From: an uncultured Gemella sp.
Lineage (GTDB): Bacteria > Bacillota > Bacilli > Staphylococcales > Gemellaceae
Assembly: GCF_900766305.1 (NCBI RefSeq)
Contig: NZ_CAAFUZ010000017.1
Coordinates: 1 to 21,845, forward strand
DNA length: 21,845 nucleotides
Reading direction: 5' to 3'
Shown: positions 7,960 through 14,937 of the stretch, in pieces
How the letters are laid out: every line of letters begins with the position of its first letter
How positions within the stretch are numbered: the stretch's first letter is position 1
The notes under the pieces: generated by a model
What the model was told of the DNA's origin: nothing
What the model saw: only the letters and a program-made list of their open reading frames with translations
Databases searched by the model: none
Position numbers and translations under genes: made by a program

Positions 7960-8360
7960 TCCTAACATATCAAGCTTTATATAATATTCTTTGGTATCCT
8001 AAAAACTTCATATTCTGAAAATATTTTTACTTCACAAATCGTTTGTATAGACAAAAATTTAATATTTTATTCTAACTAAATTATTTTTGAAAGTCGTATT
8101 ATCTTAAAGTTTTACAATATATTTCACCTATATTTCGTAATAATTTAACTCTAAAAACACCATATCTCATAAATCTTCACAAGGGAAACTTAAATTCCCA
8201 AGGAAATATTTCTTCTCTTTACTGTAGTGAACAACCTTGTTTATTAATATAAGATTTATCATTATTTTTTACACAATTCGCAGTTAAACTAGATTGAATA
8301 TTTGTACAACGAATTAATAATATTCAAATAAGTATTTTTATCAACTCGCAACTTAATTTA
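7960..8360. other. Divergent intergenic region
   Basis: About 400 bases of AT-rich DNA lie between the two divergent promoters. I see no open frame with protein character and no RNA gene. It holds the palindrome TTTGTATAGACAAA at 8042-8055, a weak GGGAA/TTCCC hairpin near 8182-8200, and the tract ATTTCTTCTCTTTA near 8208, which recurs near 12665. Confidence 0.5.
8042..8055. promoter_or_regulatory. Operator-like imperfect palindrome TTTGTATAGACAAA
   Basis: This 14-mer is identical to 12608-12621 and differs by one base from the perfect palindrome at 12524-12537. Its form resembles operators of GntR-family regulators such as TreR (TTGTATATACAA). It is about 80 bases upstream of the metal-ATPase promoter's -35 box. 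No regulator gene is adjacent. Confidence 0.35.
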
Positions 8361-8369
8361 TGTTATAAT
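8361..8369 (+). promoter_or_regulatory. Extended -10 promoter of the yabN-mnmM-CYTH operon
   Basis: TGTTATAAT is a full extended -10 element. No good -35 box is seen at the usual distance. Transcripts would have a leader of about 110 bases that contains repeat element A and a possible ATAGAAA/TTTCTAT closing stem. Confidence 0.55.
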
Positions 8370-8390
8370 AGCTATGTTATAGAAAGAGGT

Positions 8391-8430
8391 TGACTCGACA
8401 AAATTAGTTTCCTCGAAATCACAATTTTTG
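8391..8430 (+). repeat. Dispersed repeat element, copy A
   Basis: The core TTGACTCGACAAAATTAGTT followed by TCCTCGAAATCAC resembles two other places in the window: 10687-10720 (TTCGACAAGATCTTG, then CTGAAATCAC) and 12473-12493 (GACTCGCCAAAATTTATTTTC). This copy lies in the leader of the yabN operon. Confidence 0.45.
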
Positions 8431-8485
8431 AGTTTCTATATTTAAGATTAAAAAAATAGACTAAACACACAATAAGGAGAAACCT

Positions 8486-9415
8486 ATGATTTATATTATT
8501 GGACTTGGACCGAATGATAGTTCAAACATTAAAGAAAATATTAAACAACTTTTACTAGATAACACTAATGCTAAGATTATCGCGCGTACTAAGGAGCATC
8601 CTGCGATTTCTTTCTTGGAGGAGAATAATATCGCGTTTGAAACTTGTGATAGATTTTATACAGAAAGTGAAAATTTCGAAAATACATATAACGGCATTGC
8701 AAATTATATTCTTGAAGTTGCTGAGACTAACGATGTAATGTATCTTGTTCCTGGGCATCCTATGGTCGCTGAGCTGACTACTCAACTTCTAATAAACAGT
8801 GGTAAAGATGTGAAAATCGTTGGTGGTGAGAGCTTTTTAGATTCTTGTTTTAACGCGGCTAAGTTCGATCCTGTGGAAGGATTCGCTCTTGTTGATGCTA
8901 CTGCACTTGAGACGTTAAGACAGGTTAATCCATTGCAACACCTACTTATTACTCAATGTTATGATGATTTAACTGCGGCTAATGTCTCGGATGAACTTAT
9001 GTCATTCTATCCTTATGATCATGAGGTTACAGTTATTGAGCAAGCTGGTGCAGAAGATGAGCAAATTTATACAGCACCTCTACATGAACTATCAGCTTCG
9101 GTTGGTGAGGATGTAAATAACCTACGTGCTTTATATATCGCACCGTTAAAAGATGGACTTAGCTTTAATATCAAAGATTATACTAAAGGATTCGATGAAA
9201 ATGATGAAACTACAGAGGCTGATTTAGTAGAAAAATTAGAAAAACTTGTCGCAGGTCTTAAAAGAAACTTGAATCGAGAAGAAGACTATACAAGTGACGT
9301 TTCAAAATTACTAGCTGAGATTATTAATACATCACTTGACTTTACAATAGCTAGCGATAACTACTACGAACTTAGTGACATTCTTTCTGAAATGAAAGCA
9401 GACAGACAAAAATAA
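8486..9415 (+). CDS. yabN: YabN-like protein: tetrapyrrole-methylase fold without a clear MazG domain
   Basis: Residues 1-225 have the SAM-dependent tetrapyrrole-methylase fold: the opening IIGLGPNDSS, the PGHPMVAE motif at 89-96, and the closing GEDVNNLRALYIAPLKDG typical of YabN. In Bacillus YabN this domain is followed by a MazG nucleotide pyrophosphohydrolase and the whole is near 490 residues. Here only about 80 helical residues follow (KLEKLVAGLKRNLN through YYELSDILSEMKADRQK), so MazG is missing or reduced to a stump. No substrate for the methylase domain can be given. ATG 8486 has AAGGAG. It is first in an operon and MnmM follows 18 bases on. Confidence 0.82.
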   Translation: MIYIIGLGPNDSSNIKENIKQLLLDNTNAKIIARTKEHPAISFLEENNIAFETCDRFYTESENFENTYNGIANYILEVAETNDVMYLVPGHPMVAELTTQLLINSGKDVKIVGGESFLDSCFNAAKFDPVEGFALVDATALETLRQVNPLQHLLITQCYDDLTAANVSDELMSFYPYDHEVTVIEQAGAEDEQIYTAPLHELSASVGEDVNNLRALYIAPLKDGLSFNIKDYTKGFDENDETTEADLVEKLEKLVAGLKRNLNREEDYTSDVSKLLAEIINTSLDFTIASDNYYELSDILSEMKADRQK

Positions 9416-9433
9416 TTTTATAAGGACAATAAT

Positions 9434-10003
9434 ATGGATAAGGTATTAGCTTTTAGCAAAAAATTATTAAAAGAAGTTATTGATAAAAATTCAGTCGTTG
9501 TTGATGCTACTGCTGGAAATGGGAATGATACGTTGTTTCTAGCGAAGACTTCAGCTAAAAAGGTCTATGCGTTTGATATCCAACAATTAGCAATAGAAAA
9601 CACTACAAAACTAATCGAAGAAGCTGAACTGACGGATAAATGTGAGATTGTTCTTGATTCACACTTTGATTTTGATAAGTATATAGAGGAAAAAATCCGT
9701 GCGGTTGTCTTTAATCTGGGATACCTACCAAATGCAGATCATGAGATTACTACACTGGCTGAGACGACTCTTGCTACGATTAAAAAATTTTTATTACATT
9801 TAGAAATTGGTGGGAGAATTGTAATAGTTGTCTATTGGGGACATGAGAACGGTAAGGTGGAAAAAGAAGCATTGTTAAATGAACTCCAAAATCTCGATCA
9901 AAAAGAAGCTGAGGTATTGATTTATCAATTCATTAATCAGAAAAACAACGCGCCATTTATTATTGCGATTGAAAAAAGAAAGGAAATTTCATGCGAGAAA
10001 TAG
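9434..10003 (+). CDS. mnmM: tRNA 5-aminomethyl-2-thiouridine methyltransferase MnmM (YtqB)
   Basis: This 189-residue class I SAM-dependent methyltransferase has the SAM-binding motif VVDATAGNGNDTLFLA (DATAGNGND at 24-32), an acidic residue after strand 2 in YAFDIQQLAIENT, and NLGYLPNADHEITT (NLGYLP at 94-99), the hallmark of the YtqB family. YtqB of Bacillus was shown to be MnmM, which adds the last methyl group in making mnm5s2U at the wobble position of tRNA. Length is normal for the family. ATG 9434 has an AAGGAC ribosome binding site. The gene overlaps the next by 13 bases, which suggests coupled translation. Confidence 0.9.
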   Translation: MDKVLAFSKKLLKEVIDKNSVVVDATAGNGNDTLFLAKTSAKKVYAFDIQQLAIENTTKLIEEAELTDKCEIVLDSHFDFDKYIEEKIRAVVFNLGYLPNADHEITTLAETTLATIKKFLLHLEIGGRIVIVVYWGHENGKVEKEALLNELQNLDQKEAEVLIYQFINQKNNAPFIIAIEKRKEISCEK

Positions 10004-10563
10004 AAATAGAATTTAAAAACTTACTGACAAAAGATCAATATGCCTCATTATTTGAAAAATATGACTTAAAGAGTTCTGAAGAAATAATAAACAAAAATTT
10101 CTACTATGATGATGCAGATGAAAGTTTCAAAAAAATCGGAGCTGCGCTAAGAATTCGTTATACAAATAAAAAAACAGAGATGACTCTAAAGGTAAAAGGT
10201 GAAACTCAGAATATTGAGATAAACGTGCCTCTTGATGAAAGATATCCAAAAGAGCCGACGGTACTACCGATATTACCGAACGAAATTATTGCTGAACTAG
10301 AACGAATGAATGTGAAGATCAAAACTCCTATGCTGATTCAAAAAATCGAAACATTAAGACACGAAGTTCCTTTAGAAGAGGGCTTATTGGTACTTGATGA
10401 GACAACATTTATCAACGATATCGTCGACTATGAATTAGAATTCGAGACAAAAGATTACGAAGTAGGATTAATCGCATTCGAGAAATTATTAGAAGAAAAT
10501 AATATCGATAAAAATCCTGCAAAACCAAAAATAGCCAGAGCTGTAGAGTATTCAAAACAATAA
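9991..10563 (+). CDS. CYTH-domain protein (YjbK-like triphosphatase fold)
   Basis: This 190-residue protein starts MREIEIEFK, giving the ExExK signature (Glu5, Glu7, Lys9) that binds metal and triphosphate in the CYTH tunnel fold. Later charged strands such as GAALRIRYTNKKTEMTLKVKG and DYELEFETKDY fit the inward-facing Arg, Lys and Glu residues of the family. YjbK-type proteins are usually thought to be inorganic triphosphatases or to bind nucleotide or polyphosphate; the true substrate here is unknown. ATG 9991 lies inside the end of mnmM, with AAAGGA before it. It is the last gene of the operon, with a terminator about 70 bases on. Confidence 0.88.
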   Translation: MREIEIEFKNLLTKDQYASLFEKYDLKSSEEIINKNFYYDDADESFKKIGAALRIRYTNKKTEMTLKVKGETQNIEINVPLDERYPKEPTVLPILPNEIIAELERMNVKIKTPMLIQKIETLRHEVPLEEGLLVLDETTFINDIVDYELEFETKDYEVGLIAFEKLLEENNIDKNPAKPKIARAVEYSKQ

Positions 10564-10631
10564 AAACTAAATAGAGATTTAAAAAACAGCGCTCTGTCAA
10601 CGTCGGGGCACAGGAAAAAATCATACTAGAA

Positions 10632-10664
10632 ATCTAGGCAGCATTTTGCTGCTTAGATCTTTTC
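10632..10664 (+). terminator. Terminator of the yabN-mnmM-CYTH operon
   Basis: ATCTAGGCAGCA (10632-10643) and TGCTGCTTAGAT (10647-10658) form a 12-pair stem with one G-U pair and a TTT loop, followed by CTTTTC. The stretch before it (10590-10615, CGCTCTGTCAACGTCGGGGC) is unusually GC-rich for this window. Confidence 0.85.
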
Positions 10665-10685
10665 ACCTCTCTTATGCAATTTGGA

Positions 10686-10728
10686 GGTAATTCGACAAGA
10701 TCTTGTTTCTCTGAAATCACGATTCCGA
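10686..10728 (+). repeat. Dispersed repeat element, copy B
   Basis: ATTCGACAAGATCTTGTTTC followed by TCTGAAATCACGATT is the second copy of the element at 8391. It contains the 12-base palindrome ACAAGATCTTGT. The sequence after it, CGATTCCGACTCACTTCC, looks somewhat like the AAATTTCGACTGTTTTTTCC of the 51-bp array that starts 70 bases on. Confidence 0.4.
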
Positions 10729-10800
10729 CTCACTTCCTGCAATATAGGAGGTTTTTGTTATAACTTGTTATGCTCGTAAGGGGGCTCTTACCCCAAATTC

Positions 10801-11190
10801 CAAAATGGAAATTTTGACTGTTTTTCCATTTTGAACTCTCTTTTTCTTCCCAAATTGGAAATTTTGACCTTTTTTTCCATTTTGAATTCTCTTTTCCTTT
10901 CCAAATTGGAAATTTTGACCTTTTTTTTCATTTTGAATTCATTTTTCTTTCTCAAATTGGAAATTCCGACCCTTTTTTCCATTTTGAACTCTCTTTTTCT
11001 TCCCAAATTGGAAATTTCGACTATTTTTTCCATTATGAACTCTCTTTTTCTTCCCAAATTGGAAATTTCGACTGTTTTTTCCATTTTGAACTCTTTTTTT
11101 CTTCCCAAATTGGAAATTTTGACTGTTTTTTCCATTTTGAACTCTCTTTTTCTTCCCAAATTGGAAATTTCGACTGTTTTTTCCATTTTG
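10801..11190. repeat. Tandem array, eight 51-bp units, upstream of fic
   Basis: Units start at 10801, 10851, 10902, 10953, 11004, 11055, 11106 and 11157; the first is 50 bp and the last is cut short by the fic promoter. Each has CAAATTGGAAATTTCGACTG, then a six-T run, CCATTTTGAA, and a CTCTCTTTTTCTTCC tract. CAAATTGGAAA and TTTCCATTTTG within a unit can pair as an 11-bp stem with one mismatch. T tracts are spaced by about one or two helix turns, so the DNA may be bent. There are no unique spacers, so this is not CRISPR. Because 51 divides by 3 and the units lack stops, both strands stay open, but I see no convincing gene. Confidence 0.95.
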
Positions 11191-11194
11191 AATA

Positions 11195-11203
11195 TGCTAT
11201 AAT
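11195..11203 (+). promoter_or_regulatory. Extended -10 promoter of fic
   Basis: TGCTATAAT follows the truncated last unit of the 51-bp array after only a few bases. There is no good -35 box at 17 bases; the repeat's TGTTTT lies there instead. The predicted transcript starts about 25 bases before the ATG. Confidence 0.6.
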
Positions 11204-11234
11204 TATTAAAAATAAATTAAAGTAGGTGATTTAT

Positions 11235-12449
11235 ATGAATAAGTACTATCCACTAGAAAAATTATTTCATATGAATTTTGATATAGAAAACGAATATAAC
11301 AATAGAATCAATTCTCCTTCTACTTCTGTTACTTCGCTTAAGATCAATCCCTTTATTAAGGGAGAAAGAAAACCAGAAGAGTATCCATTATTTATATACA
11401 ACTCTGCAGAATTAATTTTAATTCTAGAAAAAATTTATACTAATAGTGCAGAGATTATTGCGAAAAAAAGTATCCTTCCAAAGGCTGCACAAGAGAAGTT
11501 CTTTAATTTGTTGCTTATCAACGAACTTCAAAGCACTAATGAAATCGAAAGTATTCATAGTTCTAAAAGAGAGATTAGCGAAGCACTTTCTAAAAAAGAT
11601 AGTGATTCTCCTAGCCTTAGACGTTTCGCTGGTATGGCAACACTATATTCATACCTAGACAAAGAAGTTCAAATACTTGAACCTAAAGATTTCAGAAAGA
11701 TTTATGATGTTCTCGTTGGAGATGAGGTTTCAAAAGAGGATATTTTGGATGGGGAAGTTTTTAGAAAAGGCAGAGTAAGTATCTATGCTGGGAATGATAT
11801 CATTCACCATGGTTTAGCTACTGAAGATGATATTAACAACGGACTTGCTGATTTAATTAGATTTATGAATTATGACAACTTGCCAAAACTATATAAAATT
11901 TTTATTGGGCACTACTATTTTGAATATATTCATCCATTTTATGATGGAAATGGTCGTGTAGGCAGATACGTACTCGCCAAATCTCTTACAAGTGTAGTAG
12001 ATATATTTACAGCAATCAGTCTTTCATACAGCATTAATAGAAATAAAAATAAATACTATAAGAGTTTTGAGAAAACATCACATCCCCTAAATAAAGGTGA
12101 TATGACTCTATTTGTTAAAGAAAACTTAGAACTTTTAGTTTCAGGACAAGAGCATATATTATCTTTCTTAACAGAAAATATTGAAAAAATGTTCACAGCT
12201 AAAAACTATATCGATCATAATATCACTGACAATACACTTAAAAACATACTATTCTTACTTTTACAAAGTCATTTATTTAGTGCTAGAGATACTTTAATAA
12301 CTCATGACGAAGTATCTAATGTTTTAGGAATTTCTAAAAGAACCTTAAATAAATATCTAGCAGAAAATGCAGATAAGATTACAATAATTAAGAAAAATCC
12401 AAAAATATATACGCTTAGTGAAGACTTTTTAGCTAAAATATTTAAATAA
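11235..12449 (+). CDS. Fic-domain protein (AMP-transferase type) with C-terminal winged helix
   Basis: The catalytic motif HPFYDGNGRVGR lies at about residues 233-244 and meets HxFx[D/E]GNGRxxR in full, so the enzyme should be able to move AMP (or a similar group) from a nucleotide to a protein hydroxyl. Upstream, at about 100-106, STNEIES looks like the inhibitory helix [S/T]xxxE[G/N] with Ser in the last place. The C-terminus (about 345-404) has a helix-turn-helix, DEVSNVLGISKRTLNKYLAE, and a short wing. I prefer ATG 11235 (404 residues) because AGGTG lies six bases before it; a GTG at 11226 overlaps that site. There is no adjacent antitoxin, so self-inhibition or autoregulation is likely. 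Its targets are unknown. Confidence 0.9.
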   Translation: MNKYYPLEKLFHMNFDIENEYNNRINSPSTSVTSLKINPFIKGERKPEEYPLFIYNSAELILILEKIYTNSAEIIAKKSILPKAAQEKFFNLLLINELQSTNEIESIHSSKREISEALSKKDSDSPSLRRFAGMATLYSYLDKEVQILEPKDFRKIYDVLVGDEVSKEDILDGEVFRKGRVSIYAGNDIIHHGLATEDDINNGLADLIRFMNYDNLPKLYKIFIGHYYFEYIHPFYDGNGRVGRYVLAKSLTSVVDIFTAISLSYSINRNKNKYYKSFEKTSHPLNKGDMTLFVKENLELLVSGQEHILSFLTENIEKMFTAKNYIDHNITDNTLKNILFLLLQSHLFSARDTLITHDEVSNVLGISKRTLNKYLAENADKITIIKKNPKIYTLSEDFLAKIFK

Positions 12450-12526
12450 AAAAATCTGGGAAACTACGAGTCGACTCGCCAAAATTTATTTTCAAGTCAT
12501 TCACTCTTCCCAGATTTTTATTTTTT
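12450..12526 (+). terminator. Terminator of fic with an unusually long loop
   Basis: AAAAATCTGGGAA (12450-12462) pairs perfectly with TTCCCAGATTTTT (12507-12519), then ATTTTTT. The loop is 44 bases and holds the palindrome CGAGTCGACTCG (12467-12478) and repeat copy C. It looks like a terminator into which another element was inserted. Confidence 0.75.
12473..12506 (+). repeat. Dispersed repeat element, copy C (partial)
   Basis: GACTCGCCAAAATTTATTTTC matches copy A (GACTCGACAAAATTAGTTTC) at most positions. It lies inside the loop of the fic terminator. Confidence 0.35.
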
Positions 12527-12537
12527 GTATATACAAA
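12524..12537. promoter_or_regulatory. Perfect palindrome TTTGTATATACAAA
   Basis: This is a 14-base perfect inverted repeat of the kind bound by GntR-family regulators such as TreR. It lies between two converging genes, an odd place for an operator, and directly follows the fic terminator. Confidence 0.35.
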
Positions 12538-12606
12538 TGTTCTGAATACTAAACCACGGCTTCTTTTTATCTGTGTATATATAACCATATCGCATATTTT
12601 TTAATT

Positions 12607-12622
12607 ATTTGTATAGACAAAT
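12607..12622. promoter_or_regulatory. Operator-like sequence ATTTGTATAGACAAAT
   Basis: This near-palindrome shares its central 14 bases exactly with 8042-8055. A tract ATTTCTTCTCTTTA follows near 12665, as it does near 8208 after the other copy. Confidence 0.3.
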
Positions 12623-12724
12623 TCTTGGGTATTGATTTTTGGGATATATGCACTGAAAAATTATATTTCTTCTCTTTATACATATATATACAACTACACC
12701 AGGCAATCAAGTACACTTTATTCT

Positions 12725-12740
12725 ATTTGTATATACATAT
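12725..12740. promoter_or_regulatory. Degenerate copy ATTTGTATATACATAT
   Basis: This is a third member of the TTTGTATA set in this convergent region, with its right half altered. It lies about 20 bases past the stop of the minus-strand TPR-HhH gene. No terminator for that gene is evident. Confidence 0.25.
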
Positions 12741-12760
12741 CCCCAAAAGATAAATCTAGC

Positions 12761-13792
12761 CTATTCCTCTTTGAACTTCACACCATTATCTTTCAGTTTT
12801 TTGATAATACCTACTCCGATACCATCTAGTTTTTTCAGTTCTTTTTCTGTATAACATTCGATAATTTCTTTATTATACAATTCTACATCGATAAACTTGT
12901 TCAATTGTTTTTCCATACCTTTGAAAACAGGATCTTCTTTCATATCTTCTTTAGATACAGTCTTACGTCCTTCAACAATCAGGCTTTGTTTTTTCTCTAT
13001 ATCTTCTCGATAGAATTTTTCTAATAATTCATAATGATATTTATTAGTCAGATATTCTTTAGCGATACCTGCTGAAAAGGTCATTTCAAAATATTTTTCC
13101 TTATTTACACCTTTCACATTACCTGGGTTTCCTACTATAAAATCTAGAACTTTATTGAAGCCACCTTTAAATATATAACCTACATACTTATTAAGTTTTT
13201 TAAGTTTAGTCATATAGTAATGTGCTTCATCAAATTTTTCTTGATTTATGCTGAAGATAGCTAACAATAACAATGTAGCTTCTGAATCTTCATAGTCAAA
13301 GCAATCGATATGATCCATCAATAAATTTTCTCTATCAAGGCGAACATACATAAGAGTCAGGAGATCTATAACCTCATGAAAATCCGATGGATTAGCCATC
13401 AACATAAGTTCATACAGTTTCGCAGCTTCTTCATTCATTCCAGCTTCACTATAATATTCAGCCAGGACATCCGCTATTATCATCTGTTCAGCATCTTCAT
13501 CATTATCTGAATACATGACATCCTCTTCTAACTCTACAGCCCTATCTAGAGCATCTCTATTTCCCTCATGAAGTTCACGTAAGGCACTAATCTTATCGAC
13601 AACACTCATATTTCCTTCATCTATCGCATCAACAAGATCGCTAAGAGAGGCATCTATCTCATAATCTGCGTCGACCAAATTATAAATTCGCTCAAATACT
13701 TCGGTAGCCTCTTCCTTACTCGAAAAATGCTTTCCTTCTGTTTTCAAAAACTCTTTAAGCAATATTTCAAATTCTCTATCATGTTTTGCCAT
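12761..13792 (-). CDS. TPR-like protein with C-terminal HhH (alpha-CTD-like) module, paralogue 2
   Basis: This 343-residue soluble protein has an acidic helical N-terminus, a TPR-like middle (DVLAEYYSEAGMNEEAAKLY, then LMLMANPSDFHEVIDLLTLM) and a C-terminal module TEKELKKLDGIGVGIIKKLK ending NGVKFKEE. That end looks like the helix-hairpin-helix of the RNA polymerase alpha C-terminal domain (eLlkikGlGkkt...L...G). Proteins with similar middle regions include the ST7-like TPR family. The next gene upstream is a paralogue sharing the DMK.D..F segment, the Asn-Lys-Tyr helix and the HhH end. ATG 13792 has GGGGGAT before it, and the gap between the two is 23 bases, so they are co-transcribed. Function is unknown; a role in binding nucleic acid or a partner protein is a guess. 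Confidence 0.72.
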   Translation of the reverse strand: MAKHDREFEILLKEFLKTEGKHFSSKEEATEVFERIYNLVDADYEIDASLSDLVDAIDEGNMSVVDKISALRELHEGNRDALDRAVELEEDVMYSDNDEDAEQMIIADVLAEYYSEAGMNEEAAKLYELMLMANPSDFHEVIDLLTLMYVRLDRENLLMDHIDCFDYEDSEATLLLLAIFSINQEKFDEAHYYMTKLKKLNKYVGYIFKGGFNKVLDFIVGNPGNVKGVNKEKYFEMTFSAGIAKEYLTNKYHYELLEKFYREDIEKKQSLIVEGRKTVSKEDMKEDPVFKGMEKQLNKFIDVELYNKEIIECYTEKELKKLDGIGVGIIKKLKDNGVKFKEE

Positions 13793-13815
13793 AAGTCATC
13801 CCCCATAAGTTCCAT

Positions 13816-14937
13816 CTAAATATCAAACTCACTATCATCAGCGAACATTACACCATTTAAATGTAGGTTCCTGATAGTCCCCTTACCTAAACCTTTTATT
13901 TTAAGAAATTCTGACTTCGTGATTTTCAAGAAATCATCTTTTGTTAATAAAAAGTTTTCATGCATAATTTTTAATTCCGTGTCTCTAATTGCCATAAACG
14001 ATCTATCTCGTTTCATATCAGCAACCGTTATTTCCTTACGATCCGCATACTTATCAAGTTTGTCTCCAATTACATATTCACTTTCTCTCACATGCATAAG
14101 AAAATCAAAATAGTATTCTTTATTTATGAAATAATCAAATTTTATAACTGTATTAAGCGCCTCTACATACTTACAATCATCATCTGTACTAAATTCTATC
14201 AGTTTAGGATTAGCAATTCTATCTAGTACATCCGAAATGTATTTATTATTTTTTATCAATTTATTGTAAAACGCAACTGCCTCTTTCTCCTCAGCTTGCA
14301 TCAAGTGATAGAAAACTTTTGATAATAGAACTACATCATCATTTTTGCCACGTTTACTCAAAAGTTTATAATAATGGTTAAGCATGGTATAATCATTTAA
14401 TATCAGACTGGCTACTATAAAATTGTGATACATCGGTAATAAAATTTCATCAACCATATCTAAAGACATATAAAACGGCTGATATGCATCCCAAACTTTA
14501 TTGTATAGCTTATTGCCTAAATAAAATCCCGCAAGGTGGTGGCAGACTATTAGATGAAGGTAGTTAATCGGAAATAGTTTACCATCCACAAAACCTTCTT
14601 CAAAAGTATAGGCCTCATCTTTTAGACGTAATAATGCTAATTCTATTTCATATTCTGTACAATCTTTACTAACAATTTTCCAGACTCTAGCATCCACATT
14701 ATACTTTGATAAAGCTATCGCGTCTTCAATATAAATCGCGTAGTCAGGATTATCGATATTCTCAATAAATTCCGTAAAAAGTCTCATAGATTCCTTAAAA
14801 TCAGATTCAAGCTTTTTAGAAGAGAATTTAACCCTACTATAGCCATGACTAAGCTCGAAGTCTCTATAAGTTTTGTTCCTTATTCCTGTATATCCTTTTT
14901 TATTGACAGGAAATTCAATAATTTTTTTATTATTCAT
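13816..14937 (-). CDS. TPR/ST7-like protein with C-terminal HhH (alpha-CTD-like) module, paralogue 1
   Basis: This 373-residue soluble protein has a short Lys/Arg-rich N-terminus (about 1-40). A helical body follows with ST7-like text such as YIEDAIALSKYNVDARVWKI and LHLIVCHHLAGFYLGNKLYN. It ends FLKITKSEFLKIKGLGKGTI then NLHLNGVMF, which fits the alpha-CTD-like helix-hairpin-helix better than its paralogue does. ATG 14937 follows AAGGAGGGGGC, a strong ribosome binding site. It is the first gene of a two-gene unit. Both genes keep the same order of parts, which suggests an old duplication and perhaps a heteromeric complex. No enzyme motif is visible. Confidence 0.75.
   Translation of the reverse strand: MNNKKIIEFPVNKKGYTGIRNKTYRDFELSHGYSRVKFSSKKLESDFKESMRLFTEFIENIDNPDYAIYIEDAIALSKYNVDARVWKIVSKDCTEYEIELALLRLKDEAYTFEEGFVDGKLFPINYLHLIVCHHLAGFYLGNKLYNKVWDAYQPFYMSLDMVDEILLPMYHNFIVASLILNDYTMLNHYYKLLSKRGKNDDVVLLSKVFYHLMQAEEKEAVAFYNKLIKNNKYISDVLDRIANPKLIEFSTDDDCKYVEALNTVIKFDYFINKEYYFDFLMHVRESEYVIGDKLDKYADRKEITVADMKRDRSFMAIRDTELKIMHENFLLTKDDFLKITKSEFLKIKGLGKGTIRNLHLNGVMFADDSEFDI

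Noticed and set aside
8370..8485. A T-box or riboswitch in the yabN operon leader
   Set aside because: No T-box sequence, no anti-terminator pair and no T run were seen; the leader is filled by the dispersed repeat.
10769..10816. Fifteen-codon peptide starting ATGCTCGTAAGG
   Set aside because: The AGGAGG before it is about 19 bases away, too far, and the frame ends inside the first repeat unit.
10801..11190. The repeat array as a CRISPR
   Set aside because: The units abut each other without unique spacers, differ by scattered substitutions, and no cas gene is nearby.
10831..11202. Plus-strand Phe/Leu-rich open frame through the array
   Set aside because: It has no ribosome binding site, its openness comes from a stop-free unit of 51 bp, and it runs into the fic promoter.
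12632..12829. Plus-strand open frame of 65 codons past fic
   Set aside because: It overlaps the end of the TPR-HhH gene on the other strand, has no ribosome binding site and shows only Tyr/Ile/Ser-rich text expected from AT-rich DNA.
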